64,000 bases of DNA from Syntrophotalea carbinolica DSM 2380. Its GTDB lineage: Bacteria > Desulfobacterota > Desulfuromonadia > Desulfuromonadales > Syntrophotaleaceae. The position numbers and the translations under genes are program-made. Under the pieces are notes generated by a model, which was not told the origin of the DNA, did no database searches, and saw nothing but the letters and a program-made list of their open reading frames with translations. The DNA is taken from positions 620,001 to 684,000 of the forward strand of contig NC_007498.2 in assembly GCF_000012885.1 (NCBI RefSeq). Direction: 5' to 3'. Positions 47,760 through 54,990 of this stretch are shown here, in pieces; within the stretch, counting starts at the first letter, position 1; each line of letters starts with the position of its first letter.

Positions 47760-48275
47760 TTAATGGCGCATGAATTTGTCCATATCCAGGAGGATTTTCA
47801 CCGAATCGCCGGTTTTGCCGATACCCAGAATATAACTGTCGGTGGCGGCCATATCCCCGGAATGGGATTTTTCGATCTTGTCCTGCGGAATGTTGGATAC
47901 TTCGTTGACACGGTCGACAATCATGCCGGTGGTCTGATCGTTGACTTGAATGACGACGATGCAGGTACGTTCGTCGTATTCACGTTCGGATAGTCCGAAG
48001 CGGATGCGTACGTCGACGACCGGAATAACCCGACCGCGCAGATTGATCACGCCTTTGATGAAGTGTGGCATGTCGGGTACTTTGGTAATCTTCTGCACGC
48101 CTATGATTTCGATGACATGCTCGATACCCATACCGTATTCCTCATCGGCAATCCAGAAAGTGAGGAATTTATCCTTCATGGTATCTTCTGACTCGACGGC
48201 GGTTTCAAGGCCACTGTTGATCGAAGCTTGCGACATCTGTTTGGCTGTGCTTTGGCTGTTAGGCATGGCTTCCAC
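47760..48275 (-). CDS. cheW: CheW chemotaxis coupling protein under a c-di-GMP riboswitch
   Basis: 171 residues. After a 32-residue polar N-terminal extension (MPNSQSTAKQMSQASINSGL), the CheW fold runs DKFLTFWIADEEYGMGIEHV, EIIGVQKITKVPDMPHFIKG, VINLRGRVIPVVDVRIRFGL and the C-terminal SYILGIGKTGDSVKILLDMD. It bridges receptors to CheA. The start is GTG 48275 with GGAGGAG six bases upstream. The 250-base leader holds a c-di-GMP-I riboswitch followed by an intrinsic terminator, so transcription of this coupling protein should respond to c-di-GMP, linking the second messenger to chemotaxis. Confidence 0.92.
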   Translation of the reverse strand: MEAMPNSQSTAKQMSQASINSGLETAVESEDTMKDKFLTFWIADEEYGMGIEHVIEIIGVQKITKVPDMPHFIKGVINLRGRVIPVVDVRIRFGLSEREYDERTCIVVIQVNDQTTGMIVDRVNEVSNIPQDKIEKSHSGDMAATDSYILGIGKTGDSVKILLDMDKFMRH

Positions 48276-48363
48276 TGTTTTCTCCTCCAGGATAAATGCG
48301 ATGGTGTAGCAATATCTTTGGGGCTCGAATCCTCAGAATGCATATGTCGATTGAAATAAAAAA

Positions 48364-48389
48364 ATCCACCTTGCAAACCGAAGGCGGAT
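48364..48389 (-). terminator. Riboswitch-controlled terminator in the cheW leader
   Basis: On the minus strand ATCCGCCTT, an 8-base loop and AAGGTGGAT are followed by a run of T (complement of 48354-48364). It lies between the c-di-GMP aptamer and the cheW start, the standard place for an expression platform. Confidence 0.8.
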
Positions 48390-48435
48390 GGAGACATGAA
48401 ACCGGCCGCAAGGCGGTGTCGTGTCTGAAAGGCAT

Positions 48436-48522
48436 CGATTTCTTCGGTAGCCTGGCGGCCCGCCTGCAACGGGTCCATGGCTTTGCGTCCCCGAGTTACC
48501 CCGAGTTTGCTATTTTCGGAAA
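48436..48522 (-). promoter_or_regulatory. c-di-GMP-I (GEMM-I) riboswitch aptamer upstream of cheW
   Basis: Reading the minus strand from about 48522: AATAGCAAAC, a CTCGGGGTAACTCGGGG hairpin, ACGCAAAGCC, a variable hairpin (CCCGTTGCAGGCGGG) and CGCCAGGCTACCGAAGAA. The ordered blocks GCAAAC, GGACGCAAAGCC, GCC...GG-CTACCGAAG are the conserved GEMM-I core, including the tetraloop-receptor and G/C ligand-binding positions. It is followed by a terminator and the cheW gene. Confidence 0.88.
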
Positions 48523-48593
48523 ACTTTATGTGATCCGTATAAGATCTTCTCCTTTGTGCCATATATCGGCCGGCAAGGTCAATAAAACAAAAT

Positions 48594-48630
48594 AAAAAAA
48601 CAGGGCCGACAGCATCGGCCCTGTTTTTTT
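48594..48630. terminator. Bidirectional intrinsic terminator after ompA-like gene
   Basis: AAAAAAACAGGGCCGA, a CAGCA loop and TCGGCCCTGTTTTTTT: perfect stem with T-tracts on both strands, 16 bases past the OmpA-family stop codon. It also blocks read-through into the cheW leader. Confidence 0.92.
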
Positions 48631-48645
48631 GAATCGCGGATCTGC

Positions 48646-49908
48646 TTATTCAGGCAGTACGACGCAGCAGATGAGTTCTACCCGGCGGTTCAGGTAGCGC
48701 CCTTCTTCGGTATCGTTGGTGGCGACAGGTTGGGCCTCGCCGTAACCTCGCGACTTAAGCTTGGCGGCATCCAGGCCGTAATTGTCGATGAGAGCCTGGC
48801 GAACCGCCTCGGCCCGTTTTTCGGAGAGCCGCTGGTTGTAGGTGTCGCGGCCCTTGCTGTCGGTATGTCCGGCCAGCAGGATGAATGGGACGTTGGCGTT
48901 GGCCCGGACAAAAGCTGCGGCCTTGTCGAGTTCCCCTTTGAATTCGGGTTTGATAACAGCCTGATCAAAGTCGAAATTGATCCGCAGCGTGAGTTTGAGA
49001 TCGCAACCTTTTTCATCGACATTCATGCCTTTGGGGGTGTCGGGGCACTGGTCGAGGTAGTCGAAGACGCCGTCACCGTCGGTATCCAGGGGGCAGCCCT
49101 TGGCATCGACGGGAGCGCCTTTGGGAGTATCGGGGCACTGGTCGAGGTAGTCGAAGACACCGTCGCCGTCAGTATCCAGGGGGCAGCCCTTGGCATCGAC
49201 GGGAGCGCCTTTGGGAGTATCGGGGCACTGGTCGAGATAGTCGAAAACACCGTCGCCGTCGGTATCCAGGGGGCAGCCCTTGGCATCGACGGGAGCGCCT
49301 TTGGGAGTATCGGGGCACTGGTCGAGGTCATCGGTGACGCCATCGCCGTCGCTGTCCACGGGCTCTTTTTTAACGGGCTGTTCGGTTCCGGCAAATTGAA
49401 ACTGGAAGCCGGCCGTATAGATAATATTGTTTTCCAGGTTGCTTTCGTTGAAGCCGATCATGTGGCGCACATCGGCGCGCAGAGCGACGTTTTCGCCCAA
49501 GAAATAGAGCAGTCCGGCTCCGTAGTTGGTCATAAACTCATCGTCTCCATCGAGACTGTATCCCCCGACACCGGCGGCCAGATAAGGAACCAGTTTGTTC
49601 TCGGGCATGAAACGATACAGACCGTCGAGGCGATAATTCCAGAAATCGACATCGTCGCCGCTGCCTTCTTCTTCCAGATTGGCGCCACCCACAACCGCTT
49701 CCAATCCCAATTGTTGGGTGAAGTTGTAGCCGAGGCCGAGGCTGTAGGCGAGTCCTTCGCTGTCGACGGGCTGGTCACCTTCCATGGTGATGCCGCCGAT
49801 CATGGGAGACAGGGTAAGGACGCCGGTTTTGATTTCGGCGTGAGACATGACGGGGATGGCACTGCACGTCAGGACGAGCGCAGCTGCAAGAAATCGTGCG
49901 AGTTTCAT
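48646..49908 (-). CDS. OmpA-family outer-membrane protein with thrombospondin-3 repeats
   Basis: 420 residues. Signal peptide (FLAAALVLTCSAIPVMSHAE), an eight-stranded OmpA-type barrel (LAYSLGLGYNFTQQLGLEAV, VPYLAAGVGGYSLDGDDEF, YTAGFQFQFAG), then four Ca-binding type-3 repeats of 30 residues (DTDGDGVFDYLDQCPDTPKG, then APVDAKGCPL), and a C-terminal OmpA domain (INFDFDQAVIKPEFKGELDK, LAGHTDSKGRDTYNQRLSEK, RAEAV) that binds peptidoglycan through the conserved Asp/Arg. It tethers the outer membrane to the wall. ATG 49908 follows GGAGGTACCCC. The Cys pair in each repeat may form disulfides. Confidence 0.93.
   Translation of the reverse strand: MKLARFLAAALVLTCSAIPVMSHAEIKTGVLTLSPMIGGITMEGDQPVDSEGLAYSLGLGYNFTQQLGLEAVVGGANLEEEGSGDDVDFWNYRLDGLYRFMPENKLVPYLAAGVGGYSLDGDDEFMTNYGAGLLYFLGENVALRADVRHMIGFNESNLENNIIYTAGFQFQFAGTEQPVKKEPVDSDGDGVTDDLDQCPDTPKGAPVDAKGCPLDTDGDGVFDYLDQCPDTPKGAPVDAKGCPLDTDGDGVFDYLDQCPDTPKGAPVDAKGCPLDTDGDGVFDYLDQCPDTPKGMNVDEKGCDLKLTLRINFDFDQAVIKPEFKGELDKAAAFVRANANVPFILLAGHTDSKGRDTYNQRLSEKRAEAVRQALIDNYGLDAAKLKSRGYGEAQPVATNDTEEGRYLNRRVELICCVVLPE
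49028..49387 (-). repeat. Four tandem 90-bp coding repeats in the ompA-like gene
   Basis: The segment starting GTATCCAGGGGGCAGCCC recurs at exactly 90-bp spacing (49082, 49172, 49262) with only a few substitutions between units, and a more divergent first unit and last unit flank them. Near-identity at the DNA level suggests recent expansion or gene conversion and makes repeat-number change by slippage likely. Confidence 0.88.
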
Positions 49909-50165
49909 GGGGTACCTCCGTGGTAAATTTCATGGGTGGAATAAATGCGTACCGTATTAGTAATGTTTTGGCGATGATAGCACTTCAGGTGATATTCTTC
50001 AAGAGTTATAATATTGCTATTTTAACATTCAAAAGTTTGACGCCTTGGGTGGTGTGCCAGTGATATACGCCGGCATGGGTGGATATCCAGGACCGTTGAT
50101 TTTATGTATATTTTTTTATGCTATCACTTTTAAAGGGTTCGTCCAGAGATGATCAGGCATAAAAA

Positions 50166-50188
50166 AACCCGGCAAGGGGTGCCGGGTT
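50166..50188 (-). terminator. Terminator of the lemA/GIDE operon
   Basis: AACCCGGC, AAGGGGT loop, GCCGGGTT, with seven A to the left (T-tract on the minus strand). The rest of the 300-base gap between it and the ompA-like start (49909-50212) shows no gene; it should contain the ompA-like promoter. Confidence 0.9.
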
Positions 50189-50212
50189 TCGGAAAGTATC
50201 TGCAGGAGAAAA

Positions 50213-50782
50213 TTACATATGCTGGAAGGATACTTCCACATCCTGGCGGTGTGCGGGGTTGATCTTCCACAGAGAACGTCGGCGGAAGCTGAATGTGCTT
50301 GCGATAAGGACATCGGGAAATTGTTCGATGCGGATGTTGTACAGATTCACCGAGTCGTTGAAAAATTCGCGGCGATCGGCGATCTGGTCTTCGATTTCCG
50401 TAATACGGTTGCCGAGGTTGCGGAACATCGTGTCGGCTTTGAGGTCCGGATAGCGTTCCACCACCATGAACAGCGAGCGCAGGGTGTCGCTCAGCATGTT
50501 CTGCGCGTCAAGCTTTTCCTTGGTGCCTCGGGCATTCTGCACCATGGACCGGGCTTTGATGACCGCCTCAAGGGTCTTTTGCTCGTGCTGCATGTATCCT
50601 TCACAGACCTTGATGAGCTTCGGCAGTTCGTCGAAACGTTGCTTGAGCAATATGTCGATGTTGCTCCAGGCGCGGTCGATATTGTTTCTAAGGCTTACCA
50701 GGGCGTTGTAGATGGTGATGATGTATCCGGCCACAATCAGCAGCACCAGCGCCAGAACTCCCAGAAAAACAAGAAAAAGCAT
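50213..50782 (-). CDS. lemA: LemA family protein
   Basis: 189 residues, full length. An N-terminal membrane helix (FLVFLGVLALVLLIVAGYII) leads into the helical-bundle domain with the family signature YNALVSLRNNIDRAWSNIDI, LLKQRFDELPKLIKVCEGYM and YPDLKADTMFRNLGNRITEI, then RREFFNDSVNLYNIRIEQFP. The ligand is unknown; it is probably a membrane-anchored scaffold facing outwards. ATG 50782 follows GGAGGACACA. It lies 26 bases downstream of the GIDE-domain gene on the same strand; LemA-GIDE pairs recur in bacteria and probably act together. Confidence 0.93.
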   Translation of the reverse strand: MLFLVFLGVLALVLLIVAGYIITIYNALVSLRNNIDRAWSNIDILLKQRFDELPKLIKVCEGYMQHEQKTLEAVIKARSMVQNARGTKEKLDAQNMLSDTLRSLFMVVERYPDLKADTMFRNLGNRITEIEDQIADRREFFNDSVNLYNIRIEQFPDVLIASTFSFRRRSLWKINPAHRQDVEVSFQHM

Positions 50783-50808
50783 TGTGTCCTCCTTGCCAGC
50801 AGATCATA

Positions 50809-52734
50809 TCACTGCGGCTGCAAAAAATTTATCAGCGTCATTAAGGTCCAGACCAGACCGCCAAGCGATCCGGCAAACAAAGGCAGGGTCAGCAAGATAT
50901 AATTGCGAACCAGGTGTCGTTCCGATTCGGCCTCGGCGATGACGAAAGGAATCGATCTTTGACGGGGCCGGCCGACAATCACCCGATCGCTTTGTGTTAC
51001 CCGGGTGTGATCGCCGGCGAGGCTGTCCTGCAGTACCTGCTGTTCGATGTTGTTGCGTGCATGTTCCCATTCCGTTTCGCAAATGCGGCCGTCGCCATCG
51101 CGGTCGTACTGCTGCAACGCGTCCGGATTGCGTTTGAGTTCCTGCAGCGCACGGGTGACCCGCGCTCGCAGAGAGGCGTCCCTGCGTTTGTTTTCACGGG
51201 CCTGGCCGAGAATATACAGCTGCGTACCTTCGGTGACCATCTCTTCGATCCATTTTTCACTGCTGCTGCCGCCAACGCTGCCGAACATGGTGTTGGAACG
51301 GCCGCCGTAGGATTCCTGGCGGTGACGGGCGGTGACGGATGCGCCGCACGGATCGATGGTGACTCTGCCGGTGTCGTCCTCCAGATAAAAAGGCACGTGG
51401 CCACTGTCCGTGGTACTCGTAAGCCGCCAGTTGTTCTTGCTGTCGCGTCGGTATTTGCGGAGCCGGTAAAAAATGCAGGGCAACTGACTTAACGGCGATA
51501 CCAGTGCGAATTTTCTGGTGGCCCGGCCTTGCAATTCCACCAGTCCCATGGACAGAGAACGGGCCTTGCTTGTCGGGGTGTTTTCCACATGTCGCTTCAG
51601 ACGCCAGAAGTGGAGGGCGCCCCAGAAGCAGAGGCCGGTCAGCAGTGCCGGCAGAATAGCGGTTCTTATGCCGGCGCGTAAGGTGGAAACCACCGCGTTA
51701 GTGCCGGTAGCGGTCAACAGGCCGAAGCCCACCGCCACGGCAATGCCCAGGGTCAGTTGCGGGCTGGCCGTGCGTTGCGCTCCCGTTTGTGGCGGAGGCG
51801 GCGGCAGGCTGACGCTGGGGGCGGGTTGCGAGGGGGCGGTAGCAGCAGGTGCTTCCTCCCCAAGCTCTTTTCGCAGCATCTCCAGCAAAGGATGGGCTAC
51901 CGTACCGGCGGACATTGCAGAGGCTGGGGAGACAGAACCGGATTCGTCCAGTTCGGTCATCAGCCAGCCAAAACGGGTCAGGGCGGCCAGGTTGTCGCGT
52001 TGCCAGTTCGGGCCGTCTTCGTCGGTTTTGAGGCGACACCCGGGCAGGTTGGCAAGACCAAAATCGAGTTGCAGTCGGCAAGAAGCGACCTGCCGGCGAA
52101 TCTGCTGCAAAAGGACCTTCAGGTTGCCGACAGAGCTGAGGGTGGCAAGGTCGCCCAGTCCACGCGGGTCGAACCGCCCCGGTAGGATGCGGACCGCAGC
52201 GTCGACTTCGCCCTGGTCATTGAAACGGTACACATCGAGTACCGGTTTGCCGCGCAAAGTCGCCTTGGCCAGTTCCGCATCGCCTAACGGGCGGGTTTCG
52301 CGCACACCGTTATAGACGCGTTGGGCCATGTGAAATTTAAGGTTTTTGGCGGCAGCCTGACCGGAAAGGTCGGCGAGCACCGCCAGCACCCGATGCTCGG
52401 CGGTGAGGTTTACCGTCCCTTCGCCGGTTACCAGGGCAAGTTGTTCGTCGCCCAGGCGTACGCTCCGCAATCTCTGCGGTGCAAAGCGCGGTGTTTTGGC
52501 TTCGATAATCCAGCTACGGATATTCTGCTCCGCCAACAAGTCTGCGATGTTCGTCAATCGCTCCCGTTTGCCTTCGGCAATGCAGTTGCATCCGCGTCCG
52601 ATAAGGCGTTGCCGCAGGATATAACCATCGAGATCAAACTTGCGCGCCAGCAGCGGGCGGAGTTCCGCAAGCCCCTGGTGGTCGGCGGCGACGCTGCGGG
52701 CGATGAGCTGGTATGTGGGGTCGGACTGAGACAT
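50809..52734 (-). CDS. GIDE-domain membrane protein with EF-hand motif
   Basis: 641 residues. The first 270 residues are soluble and unrecognised (TYQLIARSVAADHQGLAELR; RSWIIEAKTPRFAPQRLRSV), followed by a Pro-rich linker (APSVSLPPPPPQTGAQRT) and two transmembrane helices (QLTLGIAVAVGFGLLTATG; AILPALLTGLCFWGALHFWR). Then comes a GIDE-type domain as in MUL1-like E3 ligases, but without the RING finger (LSMGLVELQGRATRKFALVS; LPCIFYRLRKYRRDSKNNWR; HVPFYLEDDTGRVTIDPCGA). Next is a single EF-hand (YDRDGDGRICETEWEHA) and a C-terminal membrane helix pair. Calcium binding is plausible. It is the first gene of an operon with lemA. Start ATG 52734, no strong ribosome-binding site. Confidence 0.85.
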   Translation of the reverse strand: MSQSDPTYQLIARSVAADHQGLAELRPLLARKFDLDGYILRQRLIGRGCNCIAEGKRERLTNIADLLAEQNIRSWIIEAKTPRFAPQRLRSVRLGDEQLALVTGEGTVNLTAEHRVLAVLADLSGQAAAKNLKFHMAQRVYNGVRETRPLGDAELAKATLRGKPVLDVYRFNDQGEVDAAVRILPGRFDPRGLGDLATLSSVGNLKVLLQQIRRQVASCRLQLDFGLANLPGCRLKTDEDGPNWQRDNLAALTRFGWLMTELDESGSVSPASAMSAGTVAHPLLEMLRKELGEEAPAATAPSQPAPSVSLPPPPPQTGAQRTASPQLTLGIAVAVGFGLLTATGTNAVVSTLRAGIRTAILPALLTGLCFWGALHFWRLKRHVENTPTSKARSLSMGLVELQGRATRKFALVSPLSQLPCIFYRLRKYRRDSKNNWRLTSTTDSGHVPFYLEDDTGRVTIDPCGASVTARHRQESYGGRSNTMFGSVGGSSSEKWIEEMVTEGTQLYILGQARENKRRDASLRARVTRALQELKRNPDALQQYDRDGDGRICETEWEHARNNIEQQVLQDSLAGDHTRVTQSDRVIVGRPRQRSIPFVIAEAESERHLVRNYILLTLPLFAGSLGGLVWTLMTLINFLQPQ

Positions 52735-52911
52735 AAAAAAATCTTTCGCTGCGGTTGTGATTCGGCGAGCACCTTTTATACCGTGAGCTCTTGTGGGGGA
52801 TCAAGGACTTTGCGTCAAACCGTTTCATACGGGGTCGGAGGAATTGTCTTGGTGGCCCGGTTTGTGCTAGTCTTGCAGCGCGAATTTTACTACATCCCAG
52901 GAGAACAATTT

Positions 52912-53475
52912 ATGGCTACAACCGCGGATTTAAAACGTAATCTGGTGATCCAGATCGACAATGCCCCCTGTCTGGTGCTCGATGTGAACACCCAGACTCC
53001 CTCGGCCCGGGGCGGCAGTACCTTGATCAAAACCAAGTACCGGAATCTGCTGACCGGTCAGGTGCTCGAGAAGGCCTTCAAGGGGGGCGAGCGCATCGAA
53101 GATGCCGATTTTGAGCGGCGCAAGGGCCAGTTTTTGTATGCCATCGACGAGCAGGGCGTATTTATGGACCTTGAAAGTTACGATCAGTATGAGCTCGGCG
53201 GGGATATGTACGAAGATATCCGCGGTTACCTGGTCGACGGCATGGAGCTGCAGATGGGCGTGTTCCAGGGACAGGTGGTCAGTATCGATCTGCCCCAGAC
53301 GGTGGAATTGACCGTGGTCGAAACCGCGCCGGCCCTGAAAAACGCCACGGCCACCGCCCAGACCAAAGAAGCGGTTCTGGAGACCGGTCTGCGTCTGCAG
53401 GTGCCCCCGTATCTGGAATCCGGCGAACGCATCAAGGTCGATACCCGCGAGTGCCGTTTTATCTCCAGGGCTTGA
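52912..53475 (+). CDS. efpL: Elongation factor P-like protein EfpL (YeiP)
   Basis: 187 residues with the three-domain EF-P layout: a KOW-like first domain, an OB domain (GERIEDADFERRKGQFLYAI, then GVFMDLESYDQYEL) and a C-terminal OB domain (GLRLQVPPYLESGERIKVDT). The domain-I loop reads VNTQTPSARGGSTLIKTKYR: PSARG with an Arg tip, as in the YeiP/EfpL branch rather than the Lys-modified EF-P. EfpL relieves ribosome stalling at proline-rich and some other motifs without post-translational modification. ATG 52912 follows CAGGAGAAC; the longer frame from 52321 is antisense to the GIDE gene and not used. No modification enzymes are nearby. Confidence 0.88.
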   Translation: MATTADLKRNLVIQIDNAPCLVLDVNTQTPSARGGSTLIKTKYRNLLTGQVLEKAFKGGERIEDADFERRKGQFLYAIDEQGVFMDLESYDQYELGGDMYEDIRGYLVDGMELQMGVFQGQVVSIDLPQTVELTVVETAPALKNATATAQTKEAVLETGLRLQVPPYLESGERIKVDTRECRFISRA

Positions 53476-53602
53476 TGGCCTTTCGAAATAGTCGAAATTC
53501 GCCGTAGAGGCTGCAGGGTAAAGGCATGAGACGCATGCTTGTTATTCGTTTGCTTTGCGGTCGATCGGGTTTTACATGCAACCATGACAAGAGGAGGATG
53601 TT

Positions 53603-53905
53603 ATGCCTGTTTCCGTGTTTCGCGTAGTCCGGGAATTTCGCGAATACGTTATCAGCCAGGGTGAGGACTGGGAAAATTGGTATATCGGTATAGCTGTTGA
53701 TCCCAGTGATCGCCTTGCCGACGATCACCTGGTCAAGTTCGGTCAGGATCGTTGGTTCTGTCGCGAAGCGTACACCCCGCAGGAGGCGCAGGAGGCCAAA
53801 GCCAAGCTGGTCGACGATTACGGTATGGATAGCAACGACGAGCTGGACGAAAAGACGGGCTTATTCGTGTACGGCTACAAAAAGGCGCCCCATACCCAGC
53901 CCTGA
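53603..53905 (+). CDS. Conserved-looking hypothetical protein
   Basis: 100 residues: MPVSVFRVVREFREYVISQG, EDWENWYIGIAVDPSDRLAD, DHLVKFGQDRWFCREAYTPQ, EAQEAKAKLVDDYGMDSNDE, ending TGLFVYGYKKAPHTQP. The layout (WYIGIAVDP...R.F...EA..AK..L.D.YG..) resembles a small alpha/beta domain with GIY-YIG-like spacing, but catalytic residues are not evident, so I give no function. ATG 53603 has GAGGAGGATGTT upstream, a strong ribosome-binding site. It lies 130 bases after efpL and may be its operon partner; a bidirectional terminator follows. Confidence 0.75.
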   Translation: MPVSVFRVVREFREYVISQGEDWENWYIGIAVDPSDRLADDHLVKFGQDRWFCREAYTPQEAQEAKAKLVDDYGMDSNDELDEKTGLFVYGYKKAPHTQP

Positions 53906-53972
53906 CCGATGGGCGCATGGGTTTTCGGGGGGATATTCTCTACCCCGGAACTATCGTTTTTACAGGCAATAT

Positions 53973-54005
53973 AAAAAAGGCCGCTCCCGGGGGAGCGGCC
54001 TTTTT
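53973..54005. terminator. Bidirectional intrinsic terminator
   Basis: AAAAAAGGCCGCTCC, CGG loop, GGGAGCGGCCTTTTT: perfect 12-bp GC-rich stem with T-tracts on both sides, between the convergent hypothetical gene and satP. Confidence 0.93.
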
Positions 54006-54028
54006 GCACACTGTTTGTAGCCTGCTGC

Positions 54029-54613
54029 TTACAGAGGCAACAGTTTTTTGCCGTACACTTCGTTGATGACCTGAGCCAGGCCGGTGTAGATGGCGCTGAG
54101 GCCGCAGAAGATACCTTCGTAGCCGGCAATGTGGCCGATGGTGTGACGCAGTTCGCCGGTGAGGGTGTGCTCGTAAGCGAGCAGGAAGAACAGGATGGTC
54201 AGCGTGCCGAAGACCACCTGCAGGGCGCGGGTCAGTTTGAAGGTGCCGATGAACAGAACCAGGGTGAACAAACCCCACATGAACAGATAGGCGGTAAGGC
54301 CGGCATCGTCAACAGCCACGGCTTTGCCGAAGCCCATGTCGGGCAGAATCCAGAGACCTACCAGGGTCAACCAGAACATGCCGTAGGAAGTGAATGCGGT
54401 GGTTGCGAAAGTGTTGCCTTTTTTCCACTCCATGATGCCGGCGATTACCTGAGCGGCGCCGCCATAGAAGATGCCCATGGTCAGGATCATGGCGCTGAGG
54501 CCGATGATGTTGGCGTTGTGCAGGTTGAGCAGCACGGTGGTCATGCCGAAGCCCATAAGGCCCAGAGGTGCGGGATTCGCGGTTTTGTCGACGATCGAGA
54601 GCTGATCTGCCAT
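54029..54613 (-). CDS. satP: Acetate/succinate permease (SatP, GPR1/FUN34/YaaH family)
   Basis: 194 residues with six transmembrane helices. It carries the family signature [20 protein letters not shown] near the N-terminus, then [20 protein letters not shown], and [20 protein letters not shown]. These are hexameric channel-like transporters for acetate and succinate. The ATG at 54613 follows GGAGGAAAC; an upstream in-frame extension to 54667 is unlikely. Together with acetate kinase 5 kb away it fits a metabolism that makes or uses acetate. Monocistronic, with a terminator just downstream. Confidence 0.95.
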   Translation of the reverse strand: MADQLSIVDKTANPAPLGLMGFGMTTVLLNLHNANIIGLSAMILTMGIFYGGAAQVIAGIMEWKKGNTFATTAFTSYGMFWLTLVGLWILPDMGFGKAVAVDDAGLTAYLFMWGLFTLVLFIGTFKLTRALQVVFGTLTILFFLLAYEHTLTGELRHTIGHIAGYEGIFCGLSAIYTGLAQVINEVYGKKLLPL

Positions 54614-54990
54614 TGTTTTGTTTCCTCCCAGAAAAATATAGGTTTTGCCGGCGACGGGGGCCGGCACGAATGATGGTCTCCGTCTTATGTGTAGAACCGT
54701 GTTTGTCGAATCGCGGAATTATTATTTAGAATGAGGCGCGAAGTCAAGTCCCCAGTGTCTTAAAATGGCTTACAATATGGTATACGTTTTTGTTTCAAGG
54801 AATCTGTAACGACCTGATGTACGGTTGAAAATTGTTTCGGTACGGTTCGCTCCACGGATGTCCCCGGCAAAGGTTGACCGTCGGCGGACGGGCTTGCTAC
54901 TCTCCTTTGTTACAGGTGGCGCCGGGCCGGCGATTGTCGGTACGGTATGGTTTGCCTGCAGTTTCAACCTCTTAAGATGACGGAACAGCG
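54614..54990. other. Divergent promoter region of satP and uvrC
   Basis: A 377-base stretch. A minus-strand open frame of 65 codons (54770-54967) has no ribosome-binding site and looks spurious. TTACAATATGGTATACG near 54770 is a weak -10-like area. No hairpin terminator or repeat seen. Confidence 0.45.

Noticed and set aside
52321-52911. Long N-terminal extension of the EF-P-like gene
   Set aside because: The extension is antisense to the GIDE gene; the internal ATG at 52912 has a ribosome-binding site and gives the normal family length.
54770-54967. 65-codon minus-strand frame between satP and uvrC
   Set aside because: No start signals, no hydrophobic or domain pattern; lies in the expected divergent promoter region.
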